Assembly (NCBI GenBank): GCA_029961075.1 | Contig: JASBVL010000038.1 | Coordinates: 1 to 33,826 of the forward strand | Source of the DNA: Sphaerobacter sp. | Lineage (GTDB): Bacteria > Chloroflexota > Chloroflexia > Thermomicrobiales > Thermomicrobiaceae | DNA length: 33,826 bases | Direction of reading: 5' to 3' | In this document: one piece after another, positions 1 to 9,369 of the stretch | Position numbering within the stretch: the stretch's first letter is position 1 | How the letters are laid out: each line of letters opens with the position of its first letter | Notes under the pieces: generated by a model | Told to the model about the DNA's origin: nothing | Databases searched by the model: none | Seen by the model: only the letters and a program-made list of their open reading frames with translations | Translations under genes and position numbers: made by a program

Positions 1-1013
1 GCCGTGATGCCCACCGCGTCCAGCCGCTGCTCCGCCTGCCGGCCGCTGATGCCGAGCGGCGTGAGATCGACCAGCATCAGGTGGTTGTCCGTGCCGCCGG
101 AGATCAGGCGCAGCCCCTCGGCCTGGAGCGTCTCGGCGAGCACCTGGGCGTTCTCCAGCACGCGCTCAATGTAGGTGCGGAACGACGGCTGCAGCACCTC
201 CTGGAAAGCCACGGCCTTCCCCGCGATCACGTGCATGAGCGGGCCGCCCTGCGTGCCGGGGAAGACGCTCCGGTCAATCGCCGCCGCGTACTCCGCGTCG
301 CACAGGATCATGCCCCCGCGCGGCCCGCGCAGCGTCTTGTGCGTGGTCGTGGTCGTGATCTGGGCGTAGCCGACCGACGTGGGATGCAGGCCGACCGCGA
401 TGATCCCCGCGATGTGCGCGATGTCCGCCATCAGGAGCGCCCCGACCTCGTCCGCGATCTCGCGGAACCGGGCGAAGTCGATGATCCGCGGGTAGGCGCT
501 GGCGCCGGCCACGATCAGCCGCGGCCGGACCTCGTGGGCGATGCGCCGCACGGCGTCGTAGTCGATGCGCTCGGTCGTCGGGTCCACCCCGTAGAAGTGC
601 GCCTCAAACAGGCGCCCGGAGAAGTTGACCTTGAAGCCGTGCGTCAGGTGGCCGCCCTCCTGCAGGTTCATGCCGAGGATGCGATCACCCGGATTCAGCA
701 CGGCGAGCATGGCGGCCATGTTGGCCTGCGCGCCCGAGTGTGGCTGGACATTGACGTGATCGGCACCGAAGATCTGCCGCGCGCGGTCCCGGGCCAGGTT
801 CTCGACGATGTCGACATACTCGCAGCCGCCGTAGTACCGCTTGGCGGGGTAGCCCTCGGCGTACTTGTTGGTGAGGACCGACCCCACCGCCTCCATGACA
901 GCAGCGCTCGTGAAGTTCTCGGAGGCGATCAGCTCAATGGTTGACGATTGGCGCCGCTGCTCGCCCTCGATCGCGGCGGCCACCGCCGGGTCTGCCGCCC
1001 GCAGCGCATCCAT
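1..1013 (-). CDS. glyA: Serine hydroxymethyltransferase, 3' end outside the window
   Basis: Makes glycine and 5,10-methylene-THF from serine and THF, a cytosolic PLP enzyme. I read 337 codons from ATG at 1013, with an AAGGAAAGGA ribosome site just upstream; the reading frame is still open at base 1, so about 80 residues of a usual 410-420 are missing. Visible family landmarks are the N-terminal IELIASENF segment, the [15 protein letters not shown] segment, the substrate-loop region around [11 protein letters not shown], and the PLP-lysine motif [15 protein letters not shown]. It is the last gene seen in the leftward purine/glycine run, 114 bp after der, and has its own extended -10 promoter. 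With the glycine cleavage genes upstream it balances serine, glycine and C1 units for purine synthesis. Identity is very secure; only the C-terminus is unseen. Confidence 0.97.
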   Translation of the reverse strand, partial: MDALRAADPAVAAAIEGEQRRQSSTIELIASENFTSAAVMEAVGSVLTNKYAEGYPAKRYYGGCEYVDIVENLARDRARQIFGADHVNVQPHSGAQANMAAMLAVLNPGDRILGMNLQEGGHLTHGFKVNFSGRLFEAHFYGVDPTTERIDYDAVRRIAHEVRPRLIVAGASAYPRIIDFARFREIADEVGALLMADIAHIAGIIAVGLHPTSVGYAQITTTTTHKTLRGPRGGMILCDAEYAAAIDRSVFPGTQGGPLMHVIAGKAVAFQEVLQPSFRTYIERVLENAQVLAETLQAEGLRLISGGTDNHLMLVDLTPLGISGRQAEQRLDAVGIT

Positions 1014-1067
1014 CCAGGTGTCCTTTCCTTGCCGGTGCTCGCTCCCCCAGGACTCTGCTACCCGGTC

Positions 1068-1076
1068 AGTGTAGCA
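1068..1076 (-). promoter_or_regulatory. Extended -10 promoter of glyA
   Basis: On the minus strand the sequence reads TGCTACACT, a TGN-extended -10 element, with a predicted start near 1061 and a 48-base leader before the glyA ATG. I see no good -35. The same nine bases occur before purF. Function is inferred from sequence only. Confidence 0.5.
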
Positions 1077-1127
1077 TATCGCCCAAACACCGTTTGCCCG
1101 CCGGGCCGCAGGGGGATGACACCCCCG

Positions 1128-2477
1128 TCACCGTTCCCGGTCGCTCTCCCGGCGCGCCCGGAAGCGCAGCACGATCGGTGTCCCGGTGAACTGGTAGTGC
1201 TCCCGCAGCGTGTTCTCGAGGTAGCGACGATACGAGAAGTGCACGTTCTGGGGCGCGTTGCAGAAGAACACGAATGTCGGCGGGCGGACTCCGGCCTGGG
1301 TCACGTAGTAGAACTTGACCCACTTGTTCGGCTTGCTGGGCGGCGGGTGCCGGTTGACCGCCTCACGGATGACCCGGTTCAACTCGCCGGTCGCGATGCG
1401 CTTGTCGCGCTCGGCCACGACCGCCAGGGCCAACTCCATCACCTGCCCGACGCGCTGACCGGTCTTGGCGGAGATGAAGACGAGCGGCGCGTAGGAGACG
1501 AAGTCGAACGCCTCGCGCGCCTTCTCGGTGAACTCCTTCACCGTCCGGTCGTTCTTGGCCACAAGGTCCCACTTGTTGACGGCGATGACGATCCCCTTGT
1601 GCGCGTCGGCGATGGCCCCCGCGATCGCCTGATCCTGTGAGGTGAACGGCTCGGTCGCGTCGATCACCAGCACGGCCACGTCCGCCCGCGCGACGGCACG
1701 GGTTGACCGCAGCACGCTGTACTTCTCAATCCCTCGCTCAATCTTCCCCGGCCGCCGAATCCCGGCCGTGTCGATCAGCACCACCGGGTTTCCCGCCCAC
1801 GTGATCTCGGTGTCGACAGCGTCCCGCGTGGTGCCGGGAACGGGCGAGACGATCTGCCGCGCCTGGCCGAGGAGCGCGTTCAGCAGGGCAGACTTGCCGA
1901 CGTTGGGGCGCCCGACGATCGCGATGCTGGGCACGTCTGCGCGCTCGGCCTCGATGGCGACTGGCAGCTCCGCGATGATGGCATCCAGCAGATCCCCCAC
2001 GCCGGTACCGTGCAGCGCCGAGATGGGGTACGGATCGCCGAGGCCCAGCTCGTAGAACTCGACCGCCGCGTCCTGCGTCCAGCGCGCCTCCGCCTTGTTC
2101 ACCGCCAGCAGCACCGGCCGCCGGGCGCGGCGGAGGAGATCGGCCACCTCCAGGTCGCCGGCCGTAAGGCCCGCCTTGCCGTCGACCATGAAGACGATCA
2201 GGTCGGCCTCCTCGATCGCCAGCTTCGCCTGCGCCTGGGTCGCCTGGGCGATATCGACCGCCGAGGCGCGCTCGATCTCCTGCTCGCTCTGGAGGCCCCC
2301 GGTATCGACCACGTCGAAGGTTAGGCCGCCCCAGGACGCCTGCGCGTAGATGCGATCCCGCGTCGTGCCGGGGGTATCTTCCACGATGGCGCGGCGCTCG
2401 CCGACCAACCGGTTGAACAGGGTGGACTTGCCCACATTGGGCCGGCCAACGATGGCCACTAACGGTCGTCGCGCCAT
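1128..2477 (-). CDS. der: Ribosome-associating GTPase Der (EngA)
   Basis: Essential GTPase acting in 50S ribosomal subunit assembly. The 449-residue protein has the double-G-domain architecture unique to this family: first P-loop GRPNVGKST at residues 11-19, DTPGTTRD around 34-41, DTGG near 58-61 and NKAE at 127-130; second P-loop GRPNVGKSA at 189-197, DTAG at 236-239, NKWD at 301-304 and SAK at 336-338. A C-terminal KH-like domain follows. Length is normal. In the first domain the usual NKxD is NKAE, a conservative change. The ATG start has GGAAGGACACC upstream. It lies between gcvPA and glyA, an unrelated passenger in a C1/glycine gene run, and a G+C-rich hairpin separates it from gcvPA. 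Confidence 0.98.
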   Translation of the reverse strand: MARRPLVAIVGRPNVGKSTLFNRLVGERRAIVEDTPGTTRDRIYAQASWGGLTFDVVDTGGLQSEQEIERASAVDIAQATQAQAKLAIEEADLIVFMVDGKAGLTAGDLEVADLLRRARRPVLLAVNKAEARWTQDAAVEFYELGLGDPYPISALHGTGVGDLLDAIIAELPVAIEAERADVPSIAIVGRPNVGKSALLNALLGQARQIVSPVPGTTRDAVDTEITWAGNPVVLIDTAGIRRPGKIERGIEKYSVLRSTRAVARADVAVLVIDATEPFTSQDQAIAGAIADAHKGIVIAVNKWDLVAKNDRTVKEFTEKAREAFDFVSYAPLVFISAKTGQRVGQVMELALAVVAERDKRIATGELNRVIREAVNRHPPPSKPNKWVKFYYVTQAGVRPPTFVFFCNAPQNVHFSYRRYLENTLREHYQFTGTPIVLRFRARRESDRER

Positions 2478-2529
2478 GATGACTGGTGTCCTTCCGTCCG
2501 CCGCCGGCGCCGGGCCCGAGGCGAGAACG

Positions 2530-2556
2530 CGGGCGGGCGAGCACGAAGCCCGCCCG
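2530..2556 (-). terminator. Hairpin between gcvPA and der
   Basis: Perfect 9-bp inverted repeat (CGGGCGGGC and its complement) with a 9-base loop, in the 104-bp gap after the gcvPA stop. There is no T-run after it, so it is a weak or factor-dependent terminator, or an RNA-stability element, rather than a clear intrinsic terminator. Confidence 0.4.
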
Positions 2557-2581
2557 TCCCAATGCGTGTCGCCGCGCGTGG

Positions 2582-3928
2582 CTAGCTGAGCTGCTGCAGC
2601 GCCGCGACGAAGGCGTCGATCCCCTCGCGCGTGTTCAGCTCCGTGGTGGCCACCAGCATCAGGTCAGCCAGCCGCGGATCGACCTCGCCCAGCGGGTAGC
2701 CGCCGATGATCCCCTGCTCGGCCAGCGCGCGGTTGATCTCGCGCGGGTCACGGGGCGCCCGCACGGCGAACTCATTGAAGAACGGCCCGTCGCCGACGAC
2801 CGCCCAGCCGTCCAGGGCAGCGATCCGGTCGGCCAGGTAGTGCGCCTTGTGGTAGCAGAGCGACGCCACCTGCCGCAGCCCACCCGGACCGAGCGAGGCC
2901 ATGTAGACGGTGGCCGCCAGGGCGTTGAGCCCCTGATTGGTGCAGATGTTGCTGGTCGCCTTCTCGCGCCGGATGTGCTGCTCGCGCGTCTGGAGCGCCA
3001 GGACGAAGCCGCGCTTGCCTTCCGAGTCCTCGGTGGCCCCCACCAGCCGGCCGGGCATCTGCCGCACCAGCTCTTGCTTGCAGGCCAGCAGGCCAACCAC
3101 CGGGCCACCGAACGACTGGACGTTGCCGAGCGATTGGCCCTCGGCCGTGACGATGTCCGCCCCCAGCTCGCCCGGCGGCCGCAGCAGGCCCAGCGCGATC
3201 GGGTACGTCGAGACGACCAGACGCGCGCCGACCGCGTGCGCCTTCTCGGCGAAGCCGGCCACATCCTCGATCCGGCCGAAGAAGTTCGGCGACTGGATGA
3301 CGACGCAGGCGGTCGTCTCGTCGAGGTACCCGTCGAGCATGTCGGGCGTGGCCCGCAGCGTGTCGAACGGGATGGGCACCTCCTCCACCGTCGCGGCCAG
3401 GCCAGCCGTATAGGTCCGCAGCACCGAGCGGTAGTGGGGGTGAACCGTCCCCAGGATGACGATCTTCGTCCGCTGCCGCGGCACGGAGACGGCCAGCAGG
3501 GCGCCCTCCGCCAGCGCGGTCGCGCCGTCGTACATGGACGCATTCGCGACTTCCATGCCGGTCAGCGCGGCGACCATCGTCTGGAACTCATAGATGACCT
3601 GGAGCGTGCCCTGGGCGACCTCCGGCTGGTACGGCGTGTAGGCCGTGTAGAACTCGCCGCGGAAGAGGATCTGGTGCACGCTCGCCGGGACGTAGTGGTT
3701 GTAGTTGCCCGCGCCGAGGAAGGTCATCGCCACGGAGGCGTTCAGGTTCTTGTTCGCCAGCCGGGCGACCTCCCGGGCGACCTCAGGCTCCGACAGGCGC
3801 GGCGGCAGGTTCAAGGTCGGGAAGCGAACCGTCGGGTCGATCGGCTCGAACAGCTCTTCGATCGAGCGCACGCCGACGGCCTCGAGCATCGCCTGCCGAT
3901 CCGCGGGCGTATGCGGCACGAACGACAT
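2582..3928 (-). CDS. gcvPA: Glycine dehydrogenase (decarboxylating) subunit 1
   Basis: N-terminal half of the two-subunit P protein of the glycine cleavage system, which decarboxylates glycine and passes the aminomethyl group to lipoyl-GcvH. The 448 residues match the usual length of the separate subunit 1; the N-terminus SFVPHTPADRQAMLEAVGV and the internal NASMYDGATALAEG and QSPNFFG segments are typical. This subunit does not carry the PLP lysine, which belongs to subunit 2 (GcvPB). gcvPB normally follows directly, but here the next gene is der, so the partner must be encoded outside this window. The gene starts 34 bp after gcvH, with an AGGAGAGG ribosome site before the ATG, and is probably cotranscribed with gcvT and gcvH. 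Confidence 0.96.
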   Translation of the reverse strand: MSFVPHTPADRQAMLEAVGVRSIEELFEPIDPTVRFPTLNLPPRLSEPEVAREVARLANKNLNASVAMTFLGAGNYNHYVPASVHQILFRGEFYTAYTPYQPEVAQGTLQVIYEFQTMVAALTGMEVANASMYDGATALAEGALLAVSVPRQRTKIVILGTVHPHYRSVLRTYTAGLAATVEEVPIPFDTLRATPDMLDGYLDETTACVVIQSPNFFGRIEDVAGFAEKAHAVGARLVVSTYPIALGLLRPPGELGADIVTAEGQSLGNVQSFGGPVVGLLACKQELVRQMPGRLVGATEDSEGKRGFVLALQTREQHIRREKATSNICTNQGLNALAATVYMASLGPGGLRQVASLCYHKAHYLADRIAALDGWAVVGDGPFFNEFAVRAPRDPREINRALAEQGIIGGYPLGEVDPRLADLMLVATTELNTREGIDAFVAALQQLS

Positions 3929-3962
3929 GGTCGCAAGCCTCTCCTGATCTCGGCCGACGCGA

Positions 3963-4358
3963 CTACGCGCCGCCCTCCTCGTTCACGAACGCCTCGTACG
4001 CCTCGGCGTCCATCAGCGCGTCGACCTCGGAGGGATCGCTCATGCGCACCTTGACGAGCCAGGCGCGCTCATACGGGGAGGCGTTGACCGTCTCCGGTGA
4101 GTCGACGACCTCGCTGTTGGCTTCGATGACCTCGCCGCTGACCGGCGCATAGATGTCGGACGCGGCCTTCACCGACTCAATCACGCCCATCGGCTCGCCA
4201 GCGGTCACGCGCGTGCCGGGCTCCGGCAGCTCCAGGTAGGTGATGTCCCCCAGCTCCGACTGGGCGAAATCCGACACGCCGACCGTCGCCACGTCGCCCT
4301 CGACCTTGACCCACTCGTGCGTCTTGGTGTAGCGCAGCCCCTGCGCGACCTGAGCCAT
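3963..4358 (-). CDS. gcvH: Glycine cleavage system H protein
   Basis: Lipoyl carrier that shuttles the aminomethyl intermediate between P and T proteins and is reoxidised by L protein. The 131-residue product has the family core from LRYTKTHEWV to the lipoylation site ESVKAASD, with the modified lysine at residue 64, and the C-terminal NASPYERAWLVKV segment. I chose the ATG at 4358 because GGGAGGATCCGGAG lies just before it; a GTG/ATG extension of ten residues upstream lacks a ribosome site and is not conserved-looking. It sits 38 bp after gcvT and 34 bp before gcvPA, in the order gcvT-gcvH-gcvPA usual for this operon type. Certain. Confidence 0.98.
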   Translation of the reverse strand: MAQVAQGLRYTKTHEWVKVEGDVATVGVSDFAQSELGDITYLELPEPGTRVTAGEPMGVIESVKAASDIYAPVSGEVIEANSEVVDSPETVNASPYERAWLVKVRMSDPSEVDALMDAEAYEAFVNEEGGA

Positions 4359-4396
4359 CTCCGGATCCTCCCTTGCCTCCAGCAACAACTGCCGTC

Positions 4397-5512
4397 TTAC
4401 TTGTCGGTCCGCTTGTAGAACGGCGTGCGCACCTGAACCGCGCGCACCGGCTTGCCCCGGATGATGATGTCCAGGGGTTTCCCCACGCCCGCGACATCCC
4501 GCTCGACGAGCGCCAGGCCGATGTTCTCGCCCAGGGTCGGCGAGGTGGTCCCACTCGTGACCAAGCCCACCGTGCGCCCGTCCACCTGGACCTCGTAGTG
4601 GGTGCGTGGCACCCCGCCCCGCTCGACCAGCTTGAAGCCGACCAGGCGCCGGCGAACGCCCTCGGCCTTCTGTCGCGCCAGGGCGTCCCGCCCGATGAAG
4701 TCACCCTTGTCGAGCGCGACCGCGAAGCCCAGCCCGGCCTCCAGGGGGCTGATCTCGGCCGAGATCTCGTTCCCGTAGAGCGGCATGCGCGCCTCGAGCC
4801 GCAGCGTGTCGCGTGCGCCGAGGCCGATCGGCTGGAGCCCAGCCGGCGCCCCGACCTCGAGCAAGCGATCCCACAACCGGACGGTGTGCTCGATGGGGCA
4901 GTAGATCTCGAAGCCGTCCTCCCCCGTGTACCCGGTTCGCGCCACCAGGCAGCGCACACCGTCGACCTCGGCTTCCGCGGCGTGGAAGTAGGCGATGGTC
5001 TGGAGATCGACGGGGGTGAGTTGCTGGAGGATCTCCTGCGACTTCGGCCCCTGGATGGCGAGCATGCCGGTGCGATCCGACACATTGGTGACCGTGACGT
5101 CGAGATCGGCGCGCTTCGCGCGCTGCTCGGCCAACCAGGCGAGATCCTTGTCGGTATTGGCCGCGTTGATGACGACGAAGTAGCCGTCGCCGCTGGGGCA
5201 CCGATAGACGATGATGTCATCCACTACCCCACCATCGGGGTAGAGCAGCATGGAGTACTGCGCCTCACCGGGGGCGAGCGCCGCGACGTCGTTGGTGGTC
5301 ACGTACTGGAGGAAGGGCTCGGCATCCGGACCGCCCACCGTGACCTGGCCCATGTGGCCGAGGTCGAACAGCCCCGCGGCCGTCCGGACCGTCCGGTGCT
5401 CCTCGACGATCCCGCGGTACTGCACCGGCATGTACCAGCCGGCGAAGTCCACCATGCGGGCGCCGAGCTGTACGTGGCGCTCCGCCAGGGGCGTCCGCTT
5501 CAGGTTCTCCAC
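4397..5512 (-). CDS. gcvT: Aminomethyltransferase (glycine cleavage T protein)
   Basis: Transfers the methylene group from aminomethyl-lipoyl-GcvH to THF, releasing ammonia and giving 5,10-methylene-THF. The 371-residue protein is normal in length. It begins MENLKRTPLAERHVQLGARM and shows the family segments VDFAGWYMPVQY, FDLGHMGQV and TGYTGEDGFEIY, and ends with the expected barrel domain (VQVRTPFYK). The start is GTG with GGGGGAGGAGGGG before it. It follows purF by 41 bp; a promoter-like pair lies in the last codons of purF, so gcvT-gcvH-gcvPA may be transcribed both from the purine run and on its own. No glycine riboswitch fits in the 41-bp gap. Confidence 0.97.
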   Translation of the reverse strand: MENLKRTPLAERHVQLGARMVDFAGWYMPVQYRGIVEEHRTVRTAAGLFDLGHMGQVTVGGPDAEPFLQYVTTNDVAALAPGEAQYSMLLYPDGGVVDDIIVYRCPSGDGYFVVINAANTDKDLAWLAEQRAKRADLDVTVTNVSDRTGMLAIQGPKSQEILQQLTPVDLQTIAYFHAAEAEVDGVRCLVARTGYTGEDGFEIYCPIEHTVRLWDRLLEVGAPAGLQPIGLGARDTLRLEARMPLYGNEISAEISPLEAGLGFAVALDKGDFIGRDALARQKAEGVRRRLVGFKLVERGGVPRTHYEVQVDGRTVGLVTSGTTSPTLGENIGLALVERDVAGVGKPLDIIIRGKPVRAVQVRTPFYKRTDK

Positions 5513-5550
5513 GCCGACCCCTCCTCCCCCAAGAGCCCAATAACCGACCG

Positions 5551-5580
5551 ATTCTAGTGAGCGGCTTGCTCACCCGTCAA
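5551..5580 (-). promoter_or_regulatory. Promoter-like pair with palindromic spacer before gcvT
   Basis: On the minus strand TTGACG (5575-5580) and TAGAAT (5551-5556) are 18 bp apart, each matching five of six consensus bases. The spacer contains the inverted repeat GTGAGC-GGCTT-GCTCAC at 5557-5573 (as read on the plus strand). Because it overlaps the last purF codons, part of the match could be chance coding sequence. Predicted start is near 5544, 32 bases before the gcvT GTG. Confidence 0.4.
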
Positions 5581-7011
5581 TGTGGAAGCCGGTGACGCGG
5601 CGGCCGCCACTCGTGGAGTCAGGGCCAGGCGCTCCAGCTCCATCTGAATCGGCACCGGGTACTCACCCGTGAGACACGCCGTGCAGAACCGTGACCGGGG
5701 CAGCGCGATGGCGCGGAGCAGCCCCTCCAGGCTGAGGTAACCGATGGAGTCGGCCCCGATCGTCCGCCCGATCTCGTCGACCGACATCCGGGCGGCGATC
5801 AGCTCGTCGCGTCGCGCCATGTCGACCCCCAGGTAGCACGGCCACATGATCGGCGGCGCATGCACCCGCATGTGCACCTCGCGCGCGCCGCTCTGGCGCA
5901 GCAGCTCGACGATCGGCCGGCTGGTGGTGCCGCGCACGATGGTGTCGTCGATCAGCACGACGCGCTTGCCCTCCAGCGCCTCCGGCAGCGCGTTGAACTT
6001 CAGCTTCACGCCCTGCTCCCGGAGCCGCTGGTCGGGTTGGATGAAGGTCCGGCCGATGTAGCGGTTCTTGATCAGCCCCTCGGCGTACGGGATGCCGGAT
6101 GCCTGGGCATAGCCGATGGCCGCGGGCACCGCCGAGTCCGGCAGCGGGATGACGACATCAGCATCGGCCGGGTGCTCGCGCCACAGCTCGGCGCCCATGC
6201 GCTGGCGGACGAGATGCAGGCGCTCCCCCATGAGTTTGCTGTCCGGCCGGGCAAAGTAGATGAACTCAAACAGGCACATCGCGTGCCGTTCGCTCGGCTG
6301 GGGCGCCGGGTGGCTGTGCGCCCCGCTGGCGTCGATCACCACGATCTCGCCCGGCTCGATCTCGCGCTCGAACGTCGCGCCGATGGTCGCCAGCGCACAG
6401 GTCTCGGAGGCGATCACCCAGCCATCACCGAGCCGGCCGAGGCACAGCGGCCGGACGCCCAGGGGGTCGCGGACGCCGACCAGCGCATCGGGGGTCATGA
6501 TCGCCAGGCTGTAGGCCCCGACGAAGCGGGGCATCACCTGGCGCACGCGCGTCGCCAGGTCCCGACCATGGCTCAGCGCGATCATCCAGGTGAGCGCCTC
6601 GCTATCCGTCGTGCTGGTCAACTGCACGCCCTGCTCGGTCAGCTCCCGGCGCAGGATGTCACTGTTGACGAGGTTGCCGTTGTGCGCGACCGCCACCGGG
6701 CCGCCCTCGGCACGCACCAGGAACGGCCCGGCGTTCACCGGACGGCTGCCGCCGGTGGTGGAGTAGCGCGTGTGGCCAATCGCGATGTGGCCGGGGAGGC
6801 GCGCCAGGTCTTCCTCGGAGAAGGCGGTGTTGACCAGTCCCATCCGGGTATGGATCCGGATGTCGCTCCCGTCGGCCGCGGCGATGCCCGCGCTCTCCTG
6901 ACCACGGTGCTGGAGCGCGTACAACCCAAAGAAGGTCAGCCGCGCGACATCCTCGCCGGGGGCGTAAATGCCGAAGACCCCGCACTCCTCGCGCGGCTCG
7001 TCATATGGCAT
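5554..7011 (-). CDS. purF: Amidophosphoribosyltransferase
   Basis: First committed step of purine synthesis: PRPP plus glutamine gives phosphoribosylamine. The 485-residue enzyme has the N-terminal nucleophile glutaminase domain, with Cys10 exposed by removal of a nine-residue propeptide (MPYDEPREE before CGVFG), and a C-terminal phosphoribosyltransferase domain with the PRPP loop VVLIDDTIVRGTTS at 351-364. Cys246, Cys392, Cys443 and Cys446 (the last two as CTAC) match the four ligands of the Bacillus-type [4Fe-4S] cluster, so this is the oxygen-sensitive Fe-S class, not the E. coli class. It follows purL by 122-123 bp, the largest gap in the pur series, which holds an extended -10 promoter. 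GGAGGAGGG precedes the ATG. Confidence 0.98.
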   Translation of the reverse strand: MPYDEPREECGVFGIYAPGEDVARLTFFGLYALQHRGQESAGIAAADGSDIRIHTRMGLVNTAFSEEDLARLPGHIAIGHTRYSTTGGSRPVNAGPFLVRAEGGPVAVAHNGNLVNSDILRRELTEQGVQLTSTTDSEALTWMIALSHGRDLATRVRQVMPRFVGAYSLAIMTPDALVGVRDPLGVRPLCLGRLGDGWVIASETCALATIGATFEREIEPGEIVVIDASGAHSHPAPQPSERHAMCLFEFIYFARPDSKLMGERLHLVRQRMGAELWREHPADADVVIPLPDSAVPAAIGYAQASGIPYAEGLIKNRYIGRTFIQPDQRLREQGVKLKFNALPEALEGKRVVLIDDTIVRGTTSRPIVELLRQSGAREVHMRVHAPPIMWPCYLGVDMARRDELIAARMSVDEIGRTIGADSIGYLSLEGLLRAIALPRSRFCTACLTGEYPVPIQMELERLALTPRVAAAASPASTLTGEQAAH

Positions 7012-7069
7012 GGCCGGCCGACCCTCCTCCGCCTACGTGCGCCGCGTGCGCCGTGAAGCATCCCTGGCA

Positions 7070-7078
7070 AGTGTAGCA
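7070..7078 (-). promoter_or_regulatory. Extended -10 promoter of purF
   Basis: The minus strand reads TGCTACACT, a TGN-extended -10, in the purL-purF gap; predicted start near 7063, leader about 50 bases. No convincing -35. The nine bases are identical to those in front of glyA. Confidence 0.5.
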
Positions 7079-7133
7079 CGGGCTTCCCCGGGGCCAGGTT
7101 CGCCTCCACCGGCGCGCGGAGCTCCCAGCATCA

Positions 7134-9347
7134 CTACTGCGCCAGCGCGCCGCGCCACGCCCGCGTCAGGGCGGCGAGCGGGACCGCGAGCAGCCCCTCG
7201 ATGACGAGTGCGTCGCCGCCGGCCGCGCCGAGATGCTGGAACGGCACATCGTGTGCCCGCAGGTGCGCCTCCAGCGCCGCCTTCCCCCCGGGCGGGGCCT
7301 GGAGCAGCACCCGCGCCCCGGCCTCGCCGAAGAGCGCCACGTCGCGGCGACCGCCATTGGCGCGCAGAACGGGAGCCAGGTCGAATCGCCCGCCGATGCC
7401 CCCGGCGATGCACGACTCGGCCACGGCCACGGCCAGCCCGCCCTCGGACGTGTCATGCGCCGCGACGACCAGCCCCGCCGCGATGGCGCTGCGCACCGCC
7501 CGCTGCACGGCCGCCTCGAGCGCGAGATCGAGCGCCGGTGGGGCACCGGCCACCTGACCGTGGATGAGCGCCAGGTACTCGCTCGCGCCGAGCGTGGCCT
7601 CGAGCGGGCCGACCAGGTAGACAGCGCCGCCCGCGACAAACCCCATCCCGGCGTGGCGACGAACGTCAGCGAGCCGCCCGAGTACGCCCACCGTCGGCGT
7701 GGGCGGGATCGCCGCGTCGCCGGACTCGTTGTACAGGCTGACGTTGCCGCTCACCACCGGCACGCCGAGCGCCCGGCAGGCATCCGCCATGCCGTCGATG
7801 GCCCGCGTCAGCTGGTAATAGCCCTCGGGCCGCTCCGGACTACCGAAGTTGAGGCAGTCGGTCACCGCGATCGGCTCGGCCCCGACGCAGGAGACGTTGC
7901 GCGCCGCCTCGGCGACCGCATGCACGCCGCCGAGGTATGGGTCGAGGTACCCGTAGCGCGGATTGCAGTCGGTCTTGACCGCCAGCCCGAACGAGGTGCC
8001 CTTGACCCGCAGCACCGCGGCATCGCCCATGAGCGGCCCCAGGACGGTGTTCGTCATGATCGTGGAGTCATAGGTGCGGGTCACCGGCTCGCGGCTCCCG
8101 ATATTGGGCGAGGCGAGCAGGCGAAGCAACGCCTCGGCTGGCGTCACGCCTGCCCCGTCGCGGTCTGCCAGGTCCGGCACCGCCCGCACGTCGCGCGCGC
8201 GCAGCGCGGCGATCACCGGCGACTCCGCGGCGTCGCGCACGTACACCGGGCACTCGTCGGTGAACAGGCGGGCGGGGACCTCCGCCACGACCTCCTCGCC
8301 GTCCCGGACGCGAACCAGCCCGTCGTCGGTCACCACGCCGATGATGTCGAAGTGCAGGTCGTAGTGGTCGAAGATCGCGCGCACCTCGTCCAGCCCCTCC
8401 GGCCGGACGATGACCAGCATCCGCTCCTGGCTCTCGGAGAGCATCACTTCATAGGGGGTCATGCCGGCCTCGCGGCGGCTCACCTTGGCGACGTCGATCT
8501 CAATCCCGACGCCGCCGCGGCTGGCGCACTCCACCGTCGAGCTGGTGAGGCCGGCCGCGCCGAGGTCCTGCATCGCCACCACGTGCGGCGTCCGCAGCGC
8601 CTCGAGGCACGCCTCCATCAGCAGCTTCTCGAGGAACGGGTTCCCGACCTGCACCACGCCGCGGTGCGACTTCTCCGGGTCTTCGACCGAGGCGAAGGTC
8701 GCGCCGTGGATGCCGTCCCGCCCGGTGTCGGCCCCCACCAGGAGCACCAGGTTGCCCGGGCCGGAGGCCCGCGCCCGCATCAGCTCGTCGCGGCGGGCGA
8801 TGCCGACGCACATGGCGTTGACCAGCGGGTTCCCCGAGTAGCCGGGGTCAAAGAAGATGTCGCCTGCCACCGTCGGCACGCCGAGGCAGTTGCCGTAGCC
8901 ACCGATCCCCCCGACGACGCCGCTGAAGAGGTAGCGGTTGCGCGGCTCGTCCAGCGGGCCGAAGCGCAGCGAGTTGAGCAGCGCCACCGGCCGGGCACCC
9001 ATGGTGAAGATGTCGCGCACGATGCCACCGACGCCGGTGGCGGCGCCCTGGTACGGCTCGACCGCGCTCGGATGGTTGTGCGACTCGATCTTGAGCACAG
9101 CGACCAGGCCGTCGCCGATATCGACTGCGCCCGCGTTCTCGCCGGGCCCCTGCACGACGCGCGGCCCGTCGGTCGGGAAGCGCTTCAGCAGCGGCCGGGA
9201 GTGCTTGTACCCGCAGTGCTCGCTCCACATCGCGCCAAACATGCCCAGCTCGACGAGCGTCGGCTCCCGGCCGAGCTTATCGACGATGAGCTGGTACTCC
9301 TCCTCGGTCAGCGCGACCTCCGCCAACACCTCCGGCGTGACCTTCAT
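7134..9347 (-). CDS. purL: Phosphoribosylformylglycinamidine synthase subunit PurL
   Basis: ATP-dependent synthetase subunit that amidates formylglycinamide ribonucleotide with ammonia delivered by PurQ; PurS completes the complex. At 737 residues this is the small PurL of the three-protein type, not the fused ~1300-residue enzyme. Typical segments are [16 protein letters not shown] near the N-terminus, [40 protein letters not shown] and the second-half NFGSPERPE and [11 protein letters not shown] place the start at the ATG at 9347 because AAGGGG lies eight bases before it; the GTG three codons upstream sits on top of that ribosome site. The purQ stop is 22 bp upstream. Part of purB-C-S-Q-L-F, the order known from Bacillus. 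Confidence 0.97.
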   Translation of the reverse strand: MKVTPEVLAEVALTEEEYQLIVDKLGREPTLVELGMFGAMWSEHCGYKHSRPLLKRFPTDGPRVVQGPGENAGAVDIGDGLVAVLKIESHNHPSAVEPYQGAATGVGGIVRDIFTMGARPVALLNSLRFGPLDEPRNRYLFSGVVGGIGGYGNCLGVPTVAGDIFFDPGYSGNPLVNAMCVGIARRDELMRARASGPGNLVLLVGADTGRDGIHGATFASVEDPEKSHRGVVQVGNPFLEKLLMEACLEALRTPHVVAMQDLGAAGLTSSTVECASRGGVGIEIDVAKVSRREAGMTPYEVMLSESQERMLVIVRPEGLDEVRAIFDHYDLHFDIIGVVTDDGLVRVRDGEEVVAEVPARLFTDECPVYVRDAAESPVIAALRARDVRAVPDLADRDGAGVTPAEALLRLLASPNIGSREPVTRTYDSTIMTNTVLGPLMGDAAVLRVKGTSFGLAVKTDCNPRYGYLDPYLGGVHAVAEAARNVSCVGAEPIAVTDCLNFGSPERPEGYYQLTRAIDGMADACRALGVPVVSGNVSLYNESGDAAIPPTPTVGVLGRLADVRRHAGMGFVAGGAVYLVGPLEATLGASEYLALIHGQVAGAPPALDLALEAAVQRAVRSAIAAGLVVAAHDTSEGGLAVAVAESCIAGGIGGRFDLAPVLRANGGRRDVALFGEAGARVLLQAPPGGKAALEAHLRAHDVPFQHLGAAGGDALVIEGLLAVPLAALTRAWRGALAQ

Positions 9348-9369
9348 GCGGCTCACCCCTTGCCTTCCC

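Noticed and set aside
5513-5553. Glycine riboswitch before gcvT
   Set aside because: Only 41 bp separate purF and gcvT, too short, and no aptamer-like sequence is present.
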